A stretch of 64,000 bases of DNA, from positions 372,001 to 436,000 of the forward strand of contig NZ_LS398548.1 of the NCBI RefSeq assembly GCF_900327275.1. Direction: 5' to 3'. The DNA comes from Orientia tsutsugamushi. GTDB taxonomy: Bacteria > Pseudomonadota > Alphaproteobacteria > Rickettsiales > Rickettsiaceae. Made by a program: the position numbers and the translations under genes. The stretch's first letter is position 1. Every line of letters begins with the position of its first letter. The notes beneath the pieces are model-generated. The model saw nothing but the letters and a program-made list of their open reading frames with translations. It made no database searches and was not told the DNA's origin. Of the stretch, positions 17,665 through 27,505 are shown piece by piece.

Positions 17665-18711
17665 TTAAATAATATTGCAGCCAGTGTAGCTTTTTACATT
17701 GCTATACACTTTTCCAGATAAACCAAATTCTGTTTCATTGTGGTCCATGAGACCATAATCTTCAGCGTAGCTAGTATTATTAACGTTCTGATATTCTGCT
17801 GCCAAATCAGACTGTGAAGTTAAGGTGCTAAAATAAGCCTTGTATAGAATATCGATAATTTTGCTACTGGTAGCATCATCCATAGGATACTTACCTTGTT
17901 CATCTGTAATACTAGGATCAGCCCCATAACTAAGCAGAAGCTTTATGATATCTGAATCGTTACTATAGTGAGCAGCAGCATGTAAAAGAGTCTTACCTTT
18001 GTTATTTTGATTATTAATACCACTATCATCGTGTTTTAACATAACTTCTATAATTTCTTTATAGCAATAACGTACAGCTTGATATAAAGGGGTATTATGT
18101 TTGTTATTTTTAGCATTTACATTAGCGCCAAGCTTAAGCAGAAGTTCTATATAATTACTATACTCAAACTTATAATCCTTTTTTGATAGACCAACGATGT
18201 AGATCACATCTTCAGAACACTTATACTTTTTGACAACATTGTGTAAAATAGTGTTACCTTTCTTATCTTGCTTATTCATGTCAGCGCCATGCTTAACCAG
18301 AAGCTTAATCACATCAAAATTATTAAGCCAGCAATCTATGGCATGACTGAATGGAGTATAACCTTTATTATCTTTTGCATTGATATCAGCATTACGCTCT
18401 ATCAAAAGTTTAGTAATATCAGCAACTTTCTTAGCCCTTGTTGCGGACGTATTAATATATGCAAAAACTCTATGCAAAGGAGTTTGGCCATCATTATTTT
18501 TTGCATGTACATCAGCAAAATTATCCAATAAAAGCCTAACAATATCTAGATCACTATATTTAAAGCAATATGCAAAGGTGTTTCGCAATGTCTATTTTGT
18601 AAATTGATAGCAGTATTATCATTAGTTATAATATGCTGTACTATGTGCATTTTCGCGTTTATAATAGCATGTTTAATATCATTGTATAAACGGCGCTTGG
18701 ATTTAGGCATT
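17665..18711 (-). pseudogene. ankyrin-repeat protein gene with an early frameshift
   Basis: An ATG at 18711 (MPKSKRRLYNDIKHAI) opens a frame that reads into the first ankyrin repeat (NRHCETPLHIA). It then runs into a stop because one T is missing near 18555. Restoring it joins the sequence to the long frame ending at 17665 (FKYSDLDIVRLLLDN). About six ankyrin repeats are visible, with typical segments such as GADMNKQDKKGNTILHN and GANVNAKNNKHNTPLYQA, followed by a unique 50-residue tail of the type that carries secretion signals. The main frame could restart internally (ATG near 18588), giving 307 residues, so a partial product is possible. Ankyrin proteins are typical Orientia effectors. Confidence 0.8.
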
Positions 18712-19000
18712 ATCATACCTCATAAATTACCTTTAAAAAATTTATAATATCTTTCATAGTTTAGCCTAGCAGGCAAATGCAAAATATAAATAGTTATTCA
18801 TGAATTTCACATTTCTAAACCTTTGCTATTTTATAATATTTGCTAAATATAACTAAAAAGCAATAAAATTCTAAATTCAGTTATCACGATGTTAAAATAC
18901 TGGCCTTAAGTTGCATATCTCTGGTATTAATGAGTAAAATTTTACTGTAATTTTTTTTTGACCAGCATTTTTTCTTTTATCATACTAACTGTTTCTGATT
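18712..19000. other. non-coding spacer
   Basis: Nothing is recognised. The segment upstream of 18711 probably held the promoter of the ankyrin gene. Confidence 0.4.
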
Positions 19001-19147
19001 CTAAATTTGCATTCACAGACATGCGAGCAATAAATAAATGGCTATTAATTAAAACTATATTTAATATATCATAATTATAATTGTACATTATCTCTTGTAG
19101 ACCTTTTTTATTATGCTTTTCATGCTTTCACTTATCCTAATCTAGCG
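19001..19147. repeat. dispersed repeat, partial copy
   Basis: This is closely similar to the second half of the 233-bp repeats at 24553-24785 and 26758-26989 (shared TGCATTCACAGACATG, GAGCAATAAATAAA and CTTATCCTAATCT). Its right end supplies the stop codon that now closes the truncated TraA fragment at 19137, so the repeat marks the truncation point. Confidence 0.8.
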
Positions 19148-19523
19148 TTATGAACGATTTGCTGGTTTTACCTGAGGATCTTCTGCTAGTTGAAATATTT
19201 GCCTTATCTCCTGCCAAATTTAGATATACAGCCTGTACTCCGGTAATTTTTCCTTTTGAATTTCTTGTAAATGCTGTAAATGCTGGATAATTTTTTCTCG
19301 TTTCACTATCAAACATTATACTTGCTTTTAAGTCTGAACTTGCAGTGCTTTTGTCAAAAGTAATACCACGATTTTCAAGATACTTTTTTACTATTTCAAC
19401 TTCTGAGCTTGGGCTTGTACCTATCTCATAACCATGTATCTGGCTTGATCGTTCATACAAGTTTTGAACATTTGCAATTTTAACACTTTCAGGTTCTAAC
19501 TTTTTCTTATCCTGAATTAACAT
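19137..19523 (-). pseudogene. traA: TraA (Ti-type) primase/toprim fragment
   Basis: The 128-codon frame contains EVEIVKKYLENRGITF and YPAFTAFTRNSKGKITGVQA, then LNLAGDKANISTSRRSSGKT. This is the pattern of the primase-like segment preceding the toprim fold in rickettsial TraA proteins (relaxase-helicase-primase fusions). Both ends are missing: the N-terminal relaxase and helicase are absent, and the toprim part is cut by the dispersed repeat. The start codon is probably accidental. Confidence 0.7.
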
Positions 19524-19646
19524 TTTTATCGCCTTATTTTTTAATTTACTCAGAAAATAAGTATTGCTAAATATTTATTTTCTGTTATATTTACTTAAGA
19601 GTAATTACAATTATCTTAAATATAATTAATAATATGGTATCAAAAT

Positions 19647-20315
19647 ATGAGCGGTAATAAAAATTTACTGGCTGTAGATGCAGCTAAATTTACATTAAAA
19701 AATTCTGGTAAATATTTTTACTTTAAATCAAATGAATTAGATGAAGACAATCACATGTTTATAATTGGAAACAGTGGCAACTCTATACATACAAAGCTTG
19801 ACTTAGAAACATATGACATGTTTAAAGCGATGCTAAATAATGATAGTTGTATGGATTTAGAGACATTTGAGATATTCTCTATAAGAAAAAATATTACAGC
19901 TAATAATGAGGATATTTCTACTGACAATCTAGTTAATACATTGACATTTTTTAGTAAAATTCTTCCAGATATTTCAAATATATCCTTACATAAGGAAGTA
20001 ATAACTAATGTAATTAAGTATATAATAGAGTTAAGAGGAGGACATAGTGATGTTGTCCTTGATACAATGATTCATGAAATATGTGAGAAGAAAAATCTAG
20101 ATAAAAATATTTTTTCTCTTGAGTTTGAAGATCATCATTTTGACGAAGACGATGCTGATGGTGGAGTTTTAGTTGAAAAAAATAAACAAACAGTGACCAA
20201 TATTGACTCTCAAAATCTTAAAACTGCTACCTATGATGAAAGTAATGCTGGTTTTGATAGTATATCTGTTATGATTGGAGAAAACGAATGTTTAGTAACC
20301 AAAAGCTCGATGTAA
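19647..20315 (+). CDS. hypothetical protein, 222 residues
   Basis: An intact frame with no signal peptide or membrane helix. It is acidic, especially near residues 160-180 (FEDHHFDEDDADGG). The N-terminal half contains ordered-looking segments such as HMFIIGNSGNSIHTKLDLETYDM. I recognise no family. It is divergent from the TraA fragment next to it and lies between two dispersed repeats. Its unbroken frame among pseudogenes suggests it may be expressed. Confidence 0.55.
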   Translation: MSGNKNLLAVDAAKFTLKNSGKYFYFKSNELDEDNHMFIIGNSGNSIHTKLDLETYDMFKAMLNNDSCMDLETFEIFSIRKNITANNEDISTDNLVNTLTFFSKILPDISNISLHKEVITNVIKYIIELRGGHSDVVLDTMIHEICEKKNLDKNIFSLEFEDHHFDEDDADGGVLVEKNKQTVTNIDSQNLKTATYDESNAGFDSISVMIGENECLVTKSSM

Positions 20316-20424
20316 GGAAAAGCGCAAAACTGTAAAAATGATAAGCATTACAACCATAGTGTAATACATAAAGGTAAAGATAAGAATAAAGAAAGCATAT
20401 TAAAAACTACTAGAGCTGTAAAAA

Positions 20425-20523
20425 CTACAGTTTGGATAATGGAAAGTATAAAATGTATAATCTAAAAAGTCTATAAAGTACAATATTTAGTTATAACTTT
20501 TTATACATTACATTAAATATTGT
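20425..20523. repeat. dispersed repeat copy
   Basis: About 100 bp, closely similar to 15120-15225, sharing GGAAAGTATAAAATGTATAAT and TATACATTACATTAAATA. It lies at the 3' end of the dead traA gene. Confidence 0.7.
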
Positions 20524-20530
20524 AAAAACT

Positions 20531-22022
20531 CTATCTCCTAATTACAATTTTTGGAGCTATATCAGCTTTTATAATTTGTTCAGACTCTGTTTTTACGTTC
20601 TGAGTATTAATTAACTTCATGATTTCAGGTATCATAAGCCCCTTAACAGCTATTGCTCCTTTATTTTTTAGCATTTCGTTAAAATCTTCACCTTCTTTTG
20701 TCTCAGTAATGTTATACCGCTTAAAATATTACTCTCAGCAAACTTCATTGCTGCTTCTCTGCCCCAGTTTTCACTTTGTCTTCGAATATTTACTAAAACA
20801 TGTGAACCAAAAATATTACTCAGCATCTCAAACATTCCGCCTCTTTCTATTGAAGCTAACTGCTTTTCATCTCCAGCAAGTATCAGTTGACAATGATTGT
20901 TTCTAACTACTCTAAACAGCTCTGCATAAGCTTTAGTACCTACCATTCCAGCTTCATCTACTACTATTAAGCTGTCTTGCATAAAAATTTTTTTTTCGAT
21001 TATACAAAAATCCTTTTACTGTATAGACATCAGTATAACCTTTGCTCTTCAGCTCTGATACTGCCTTATGAGTGGTGGCAAGACCAATAACTTTTTGTCC
21101 ACGATTTGTTGCGAGCTTATGCGCTTTTATTAAAACATAAGATTTTCCTGTACCAGCTCTTCCTCTTAAGACTCTAACTCCACTAGTGCTAAGCAAAATA
21201 TGCCTTAGAGCTTGTTTCTATTCTTCACTAACATTTGCTAGACCTTCGATATCACTTTTAAGATTGTAAATGTTGTTGTAATAAACCTGATTATTGATTT
21301 TATTAGCTATTCTGATTATTCTCGTCTCCTCATTTCGAACCTCAATTGTCGTAAAATATTTGCTACTTTCACCATCATCATGATATAACTCTAGTATTCT
21401 ATTTGAACTAAGCACTTTCTGAACTAACTGTTCTCTTGCTGTTGGATCTGGTATATTTTTTACTGCTTTTTCAACATCCTGCTTAGTAAAAATAGATTTG
21501 TAATGTGTTATAGAATCCGTTATTACGTCAGCATCATTAATAATCTTCAAATGAGCATCTTTACGTAACTCATTTTCATTTAATACTTCAGTAATTAAAT
21601 TCCTAATTTCAATATATTTAATATTCCAAATATGCTTTCCCGGCACTTCGCTTATCTTGTCAACTCTATATGGTAAGCCTAATTTAGCGAAATATGCATT
21701 AATTATTTCTTTTACTCTTTTCGTCTGGCAATGCTATTACTATATCCTTCAACAACTGGCTGTTTGGGGATTTTGCTGTTCGTTCTACCTCATTCATTAA
21801 TGTTTGAATATTCTTGAAGTCTTGATTTACATAATCCGGTATCAGCACTGTATGATATACGTTATCTTTCTTACGAGAGAAGTTATACTTTATACCTGTC
21901 TGCTTATTTTTAACAATAGTTCTTGCATTATACGCTGCCTTACGACAACTATCACCTCCTTTACTTCTAGTTAAAAATTCAATCCTTGTAAACTGTATAG
22001 CCATCTCAATACCAATTCTCAC
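20531..22022 (-). pseudogene. traA: TraA relaxase-helicase-primase gene, broken and internally deleted
   Basis: Read from 22022 downward: MobA/MobL-type relaxase start (AIQFTRIEFLTRSKGGDSCR), a middle region, the SF1 helicase with Walker A GRAGTGKS near 21165 and Walker B SLIVVDEAGM near 20965, then a jump to the toprim tail (EGEDFNEMLKNKGAIAVKG). The parts lie in five frames. TraA nicks and unwinds DNA at oriT in Ti-type conjugation and in rickettsial RAGEs accompanies F-type tra genes. The direct helicase-to-toprim junction near 20720 shows an internal deletion of the rest of the helicase. Confidence 0.85.
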
Positions 22023-22116
22023 CTGAGTTTTAAGTTAGCATGGTTTTTTTGATTTTGCTAGCACAAACTTCTTTTTTTTAACATTCAATCGGTTAATGAG
22101 TACTCATTTTTTAGCA

Positions 22117-22134
22117 GTAAACTTTCAAGTTTAC
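22117..22134. repeat. perfect palindrome upstream of the group II intron
   Basis: GTAAACTTTCAAGTTTAC has two 8-bp arms and a 2-base centre. It ends 10 bases before the proposed 5' splice site. It has no following T-run, so it is not a standard terminator. Confidence 0.7.
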
Positions 22135-22144
22135 GTATTGCGTA

Positions 22145-24472
22145 GTGCGACATGAGGTCGCTCAAACAGAGACTACAGATGTAGCAAGGTTGCATTTAAA
22201 CCTTAGTTACCGCTATTGCAGTGCGAGATTGGCAACGGTCTTGTACTAAGCGCGATAGAAAGCCTAACTAAAGTACTAATCTGGATGGGAAATAGGGGTA
22301 AGGTAAAGTTAAAATTGGTTAAACGAAAGTGAATCTTCGTATGGAAATATCGTAAATGTGAAAGCAGATACTCAAGATAAAATCTGTTATAGGGATAAAG
22401 CTGAAAAGCTTAGCTGTAAGAAGGAATACGCAGCCTTTTTTTTTAAAAATGCCAGCTCCTCGGTATAAAGAAGATAGCCAACTTAACGTATCTCTGATGA
22501 GTGAAACATGGTAAGCCTATTATTAGGCAACTGATAGTAGGTAAGAGAGGTCTTAGAAAGCAAATGACACTAAGTCGAAAGACTACAGGAATCAATAACT
22601 GAGTGTATAGGCATTTATATGCTAATCAGAAATGATGCTAACTTAAGACTGGTGATTTACCCTAAATAGGTAAACAAGATTATGAATTAATTGGAAAAGT
22701 GAATGCAAAACGCAAATGTAACAATTGAGACTAAGGATAATTTCAAGAAAATCTATTGGCATTCAATAGATTGGAAAGAAATTATACAAAAGGTTAATAA
22801 TCTTCGTAGACGTATTTATAGTGCATTCGCAAATGGTAATACGAAGTTAGTAGGTAACTTACAAAGATTGATGTTAAGATCAAGAGCAAATAGGTTACTT
22901 GCTATAAGACGTGTTACTCAAATCAACAAAGGACGAAAAAGTCCCGGAATTGATAAAATAGTTGTTAATACAGATAAAGAAAGGAGTCTGTTGATGGAAA
23001 AGTTAGCAGATAACAATCTATCATCCGTAAAACCGATTAAGCGTGTGTACATACCAAAAAGTAATGGCAAATCTAGACCTTTAGGCTTGCCAACTATTTT
23101 GGATAGGTGTAGACAGGCTGTTGTAAAATCAGCACTTGAACCATATTTGAAAGCTAAGTTTGAAGGTTGCAGCTATGGCTTTAGACCTGGACGTAGCGTT
23201 CACGATGCAATACAGAGAATATCTAGTATTGTTCGTCCTGGCACTACTAGGAATTGGATATTAGATGCTGACATCAAAGGTGCATTTGATAATATTGATC
23301 ATAATTTTCTTTTGAAAATTATAGGAAATTTCCCTGCTCGTAATTGGATTCAAGCATGGCTTAAATCTGGTGTAATGCAGGATTATCAAATTATCAAAAC
23401 AACAGCTGGTACTCCACAATGTGGATTAATTTCTCCATTACTTTTAAACATAACTCTTCATGGAATGAGTGATATACTTAATATCATCTATAATGAATAT
23501 GATCACCTACATTCTAAATCTGAATATGCTTTAGTGAGATACGCTGATGATTTTGTAATTTGTGCTAAGTCAGAAAGCTCATGTATCAGAGCCAAAAGTA
23601 TTATTAATGATTGGTTAAGTATTAGAGGCTTAGAATTGTCGAAAGAAAAAACCAGGATACTTCATATTAACGAAGGTTTTGATTTCCTTGGATTTAATAT
23701 TCGACAATATAACACCAATAGTACAAGAAGAGGTGTAGCTCTACTAGTTAAACCGTCTAAAGACTCTATAAAATCGTTTAAAAAACGAATATCAATAGAA
23801 TGGAAAAAAGGTTTCTCATGGAATATTGATAGAATAATTGATAATCTAAATTCTAAAATATTTGGATGGTGCAGTTATTTTAACAAAGTTGTGTCCAAGA
23901 AAATTTTTTCCAATTTAGACTGCTGAATGTGGATTTAGCAAGCAAGATTCGTATGTAGAAAACATCCTAAAAAATCTTGGAAATGGCTTAAGAAAAAGTA
24001 TTGGGGCCGCATTAAAGGCAGAAATGATAATTGGGTCTTTATGAATAAAGATCTATATCTATGGAAATTACAATGGACAACGATTAAACGACATATTCTT
24101 GTTAAAGGTAAATCTTCTCCTGATAATTCAAAACTTAGAGAATATTGGCATAAACGTCAGGCTGATAGCCCTAAGTATTTGTTTAAATCTAGGCAGATTC
24201 TTTGGCGTAGACAAAAGGGTAAATGTCTTGTTTGTTTTGATTTAATAGATAATGGTGAAAGTGTTCATGTACATCATATAACACCTATAAGATGTGGTGG
24301 CACTGACCATATTAACAATTTGTGCTTATTGCATGAAAACTGCCATCGACAAGTACACAGTAATCGCGGACAACTTATTGCAGCTGTTTTTGTAAATTGC
24401 TTGAGCCGTATGCGGAGTAATTCGCTTGTACGGTTCTTTGGGAGGAAAAGCGCTTTCGCGCTTACCTACCCG
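22145..24472 (+). mobile_element. group II intron (lineage 2), nearly complete
   Basis: The proposed 5' end is GTGCGACATGAGG, matching the conserved GUGYG start. The structured 5' domains occupy about 550 bp before the protein. Domain V is recognisable at 24403-24436 (GAGCCGTATGCGG...TTGTACGGTTC), exactly 34 nt. A GC-rich hairpin typical of domain VI follows, with an ACCTACCC 3' end near 24470. The 3' boundary is approximate. The intron-encoded protein carries two stops, so it can no longer move by itself. Confidence 0.8.
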
Positions 24473-24490
24473 CTTAAGCTTATTCTTTGA
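22703..24490 (+). pseudogene. ltrA: group II intron-encoded RT/maturase/HNH protein with two in-frame stops
   Basis: One continuous frame is interrupted by TGA at 23924-23926 and TAG twelve bases later. The N-terminal product (407 residues) has complete RT motifs: YIPKSNGKSRPLGLPTILDR, SYGFRPGRSVHDAI, a GTPQCGLISPLLL motif (Cys in place of the usual Gly) and the catalytic YADD. The maturase X domain begins at about residue 330. Beyond the stops the frame resumes as RFVCRKHPKKSWKW and ends with an HNH endonuclease (C-L-V-C, VHHITPI, CHRQVH). LtrA-type proteins help splicing and retrohoming. TGG-to-TGA is the likely origin of the first stop. Confidence 0.9.
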
Positions 24491-24552
24491 GGTCTATTAT
24501 TTCTCGTATACCTTACATTATACCTTTCATCTTTTTTTATCCTAAACTTACG
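24473..24552. repeat. dispersed repeat fragment after the intron
   Basis: Contains ATTATACCTTTCATC and TTTATCCTAAACTTACGTT, a short piece of the same dispersed family, directly abutting the longer copy that starts at 24553. Confidence 0.6.
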
Positions 24553-24785
24553 TTTCTACAAATATTCTTTCATAATACTATACTTAATAATCTGAACATT
24601 CACCATTATAACACTTGTATATTACATATTTCTAATTGTTTCTTATCCTAAATTAGCATTTACAGACATGTGAGCAATAAATAAACTGTTATTAATTGAA
24701 ACTATATTTAAAGATATTACATAATACCTCTTGTAGACCTTTTGTATTATACCTTTCATACTTCTTCTTATCATAAACTGACGTT
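24553..24785. repeat. 233-bp dispersed repeat, copy 1
   Basis: Nearly identical to 26758-26989 in the same orientation. The two copies, together with an inverted partial copy at 26640-26757, bracket the 608-codon gene. There is no open reading frame inside. The right end CTTATCATAAACTGACGTT matches the ends of the other copies. Confidence 0.9.
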
Positions 24786-24800
24786 GTAAGACTATACATC

Positions 24801-26627
24801 TCATCTACTTATGTGATCTTTTTTATTTCTTCCGCTTATCATTAATTGATTTTCCTTACTATTTAAATCTAACACATGCTTAGCCTCCTTTACATGGCCC
24901 TTTTTTATCACATTTGTTTCTAAATTTACTTTTTCTTCTTTTATAGAATGTCCAAATACATTTATCAGTGCAGCATCTCCACCAATTATTTGTGCTTTAA
25001 TAATCGAAGCAATTTTTGAGTCTTGTAGACAAGCATTACGCCAAGAATTAAGAACTTGATTTAAATCTTCACTTAACATTAAAGCATCTGAGGTAAATTT
25101 ACTGTTGTATTCTGCAATACATTGCAATAACCTTTCCTTAACAGGCAAAAGTAATGGTTGAGTTAAATATAAATCATTATCTTGAGTTACTGGAGTAAAC
25201 AGCTTTCTAACTATATACTTGATATTTTCTATATTCATACATTGATTTGCAATATCAGATGACAAAATTGCAGTTGTTATCTCATTAATCAAACATTTTT
25301 TAGTAATAGAATTATATCCTTGATTATATAAATTGCCAAAATTTAAGTAGAGGTCAGTACTATATAATACTGTTGCTTGTGATTTATCTACATTTTCTTG
25401 TATAATATCAGCATCAATAAACTTCATAGCAATAACATCAGCTAGAAATTGATAGCCATCGTCTAGTAACATTAATGGGTGAGTTGCATCTAGAAGTTTT
25501 ATAAGCTGTAAATTTTTAATAGATGCGTCTAAGTTAATGCTCAAAATATTATTAACTTTATATTGCAACTCACTAAAAAATCTTTCCTTTGGAGTAAGTG
25601 ATTTTTGGCATTTTTCTAAAACTGCCATTCCAATTGCTAATGGTTTATCTATTAGTTTTTCCAACATTTTCAGCTTACTTGAATATGGAACTAATGTAAT
25701 AAAGCAGTATAAATCTCTAAATACTGCTTCATGAATATTATCTCGTAGTGCTTCTCTAATACATCTGGTAGTACAATTACCATATAATTGCTGTGTTACT
25801 AATTTTGTACTAGCAGCACTTGGGTTATTAAATGAGCTTTGGTGTGCACGATCATACAACTCAGCAGTTATTAATTCTTCTATTTCTTCTGTAGAGGAGA
25901 TATCTTCTGGCATATAATACTTAATTCCGCTGTAATATCCATTCAGTGTCTTGTCTTTATAATCAGTAATTTTTGCAACTTTTAACAATTCCTCTTTATC
26001 TTGAAGAGCCATATTAGCCTTTCTAACTCCGTAACCAGCATTATAAATTATTTTATAATATCCATTATCATCTTTAGAATACTTTACAATAGTAGCATGT
26101 TTGCCATCAACAATGGTGCCATCTTCTCTACTGAATACTGCTCGCTCAACATGAGCTATGTAAGCTGCTTTTTTATTTTCTATATCATCCATTCTTTTAC
26201 TTAATAGATTCTTGTAATACTTACGATCGAATCCATCAGCTAAATCAATATACAGTCTGTGCTTAAACATCTCATTAATATGATAGCTCATTTCTTCAAG
26301 TTCCAAGCAGGCGTTATCAGACAGAATTAAATAACAATCAATAAGCAGTTGATAACCCTTCAAAGCTTGCTCAAAAGAAGCAATACCAGGTATATCTACA
26401 CTATGTTCTTCTTTGTCTATATCTGTATAGTCAACAGATTCATAATGCTGTACTTGCTTTATTTCATAGCTATATGACTTAAATTTTTCATATACTTTTT
26501 TAACTAGTATTCTATAATTTTCATCTTTCGTACGCATGTTATTTGTCCATAGTTTTTGTGTGCCAAAATTAAAGAAATCTGAGTTTAATATAACTAGTAG
26601 GCTAGAGCATATATTTTGTATACTCAT
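24801..26627 (-). CDS. hypothetical protein, 608 residues, possible CE-clan protease/acetyltransferase effector
   Basis: An intact frame with no signal peptide and no clear membrane segment, hence cytosolic or secreted by a leaderless route. I recognise no named family. A feature worth noting is the order of possible catalytic residues. His177 lies in GKHATIVKY and is followed on the next strand by YYKIIYNAGYG. Later comes TQQLYGNCTTRCIREALRD, with Gln279/280 and Cys285. This His - acid/amide - Gln - Cys order is that of Ulp1/YopJ-like CE-clan enzymes. This is inference; the spacing is larger than in YopJ and the acidic residue is unclear. The C-terminal 40 residues are basic. The gene is framed by dispersed repeats at both ends. 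An internal start at Met31 is possible. Confidence 0.6.
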   Translation of the reverse strand: MSIQNICSSLLVILNSDFFNFGTQKLWTNNMRTKDENYRILVKKVYEKFKSYSYEIKQVQHYESVDYTDIDKEEHSVDIPGIASFEQALKGYQLLIDCYLILSDNACLELEEMSYHINEMFKHRLYIDLADGFDRKYYKNLLSKRMDDIENKKAAYIAHVERAVFSREDGTIVDGKHATIVKYSKDDNGYYKIIYNAGYGVRKANMALQDKEELLKVAKITDYKDKTLNGYYSGIKYYMPEDISSTEEIEELITAELYDRAHQSSFNNPSAASTKLVTQQLYGNCTTRCIREALRDNIHEAVFRDLYCFITLVPYSSKLKMLEKLIDKPLAIGMAVLEKCQKSLTPKERFFSELQYKVNNILSINLDASIKNLQLIKLLDATHPLMLLDDGYQFLADVIAMKFIDADIIQENVDKSQATVLYSTDLYLNFGNLYNQGYNSITKKCLINEITTAILSSDIANQCMNIENIKYIVRKLFTPVTQDNDLYLTQPLLLPVKERLLQCIAEYNSKFTSDALMLSEDLNQVLNSWRNACLQDSKIASIIKAQIIGGDAALINVFGHSIKEEKVNLETNVIKKGHVKEAKHVLDLNSKENQLMISGRNKKDHISR

Positions 26628-26639
26628 TTAACCTATAAA

Positions 26640-26757
26640 CGCCAATTTAGGATAAGGGAAAATATGAAAGTTAGTGAATAAAAGGCATACAAGAGATAAT
26701 GTATAATTATATATTATCTGTAGTTTCAATTAATAACCGTTTATTTATTGCTCATAT
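26640..26757. repeat. dispersed repeat, inverted partial copy
   Basis: This is the reverse complement of the terminal half of the 233-bp repeat (GCCAATTTAGGATAAGGG, then ATAATGTATAATTATATA, then TTTATTTATTGCTCATATTT). It directly abuts the forward copy at 26758, making a large imperfect palindrome upstream of the 608-codon gene. Confidence 0.8.
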
Positions 26758-26989
26758 TTCTACAAATATTCTTTCATAATACTATACTTAATAATCTGAA
26801 CATTCACCATTATAACACTTGTATATTACATATTTTTAATTGTTTCTTATCCTAAATTTGTATTTACAGACATGTGAGCAATAAATAAACTGTTATTAAT
26901 TGAAACTATATTTAAAGATATTACATAATATCTCTTGTAGACCTTTTGTATTATACTTTTCATACTTTTTTTTATCCTAATCTGACGTT
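26758..26989. repeat. 233-bp dispersed repeat, copy 2
   Basis: Same orientation and almost the same sequence as 24553-24785 (differences are few and mostly single bases). It ends at TCTGACGTT, immediately followed by a solo IS5-type end at 26990-27052. Confidence 0.9.
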
Positions 26990-27052
26990 ATTACTTCAAA
27001 TCAGATCTTTATAACACCATTTTATATCATTGTCTAGTTTCGAAAGAAGTCT
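26990..27052 (-). mobile_element. solo left end of the IS5-type element
   Basis: Read on the minus strand, this is AGACTTCTTTCGAAACTAG followed by about 45 bp that match the left end of copy B at 27506. No transposase follows. It lies in inverted orientation to copy B with the TPR remnant in between. Confidence 0.85.
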
Positions 27053-27076
27053 AGTATTTAATTTTAGGGTAAAGAT

Positions 27077-27505
27077 ATGCTAACAGACAAATATTTTAAT
27101 AAAGGGAATTCATTTTTTAAGTTAAGAAAATATCAAGAAGCAATAAAGAAGTTTAATTTAGCTATTAAGTGTAATCCATATTCAGCAGAAGCTTATATTA
27201 ATAAAGGAATTGCTTGAGACGAATTAGGGCAACATCAAGAGGCAATTGAAAATTATGATATAGCTATTAAGTGTAATCCAGATTTAGTAGAAGCTTATAT
27301 TAATAAAGGAATTTCTTTGAAGCAATTAGGACAATATCAAGATGCAATAAAGAATTATGATATAGCTATCAAGTATAAACCAGATTCGGCGGAAGCTTAT
27401 ATTAATAAAGGAGTAGCTTTGAACGAATTAGGTCAATATCAAGAAGCAATAGAGAATTTTGATATAGCTATTAAGTATAAACCAGATTTGGCAGAAGCTT
27501 ACATT
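27077..27505 (+). pseudogene. TPR-repeat protein remnant
   Basis: From the ATG at 27077 the frame encodes four tetratricopeptide repeats with the pattern E-A-Y-I-N-K-G and Q-E-A-I-x-N-Y/F-D-I-A-I-K. It is closely related to the TPR gene inside the tra operon at 59789-60928. A TGA at 27215-27217 replaces what is Leu in the neighbouring repeats. The 3' end is cut by the IS5-type element at 27506. No signal peptide is present. Parts after 27317 remain open but are unlikely to give a normal protein. Confidence 0.85.

Noticed and set aside
20619-20906. 95-codon plus-strand ORF.
   Set aside because: It is antisense to the TraA helicase region, whose Walker B motif is clear on the other strand.
22117-22145. 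Palindrome 10 bases before the group II intron, as if a class C intron had inserted after a terminator.
   Set aside because: There is no T-run, the intron protein carries an HNH domain that class C proteins lack, and the distance is not the usual one.
575-27217. Several TGA codons at positions of Trp or other sense codons (traU copy, intron protein, TPR remnant), suggesting TGA recoding.
   Set aside because: Intact genes in the window use TGG for Trp and end in TGA normally (for example traU and trbC at 53 kb). The affected genes carry other lesions too, so plain decay explains them.
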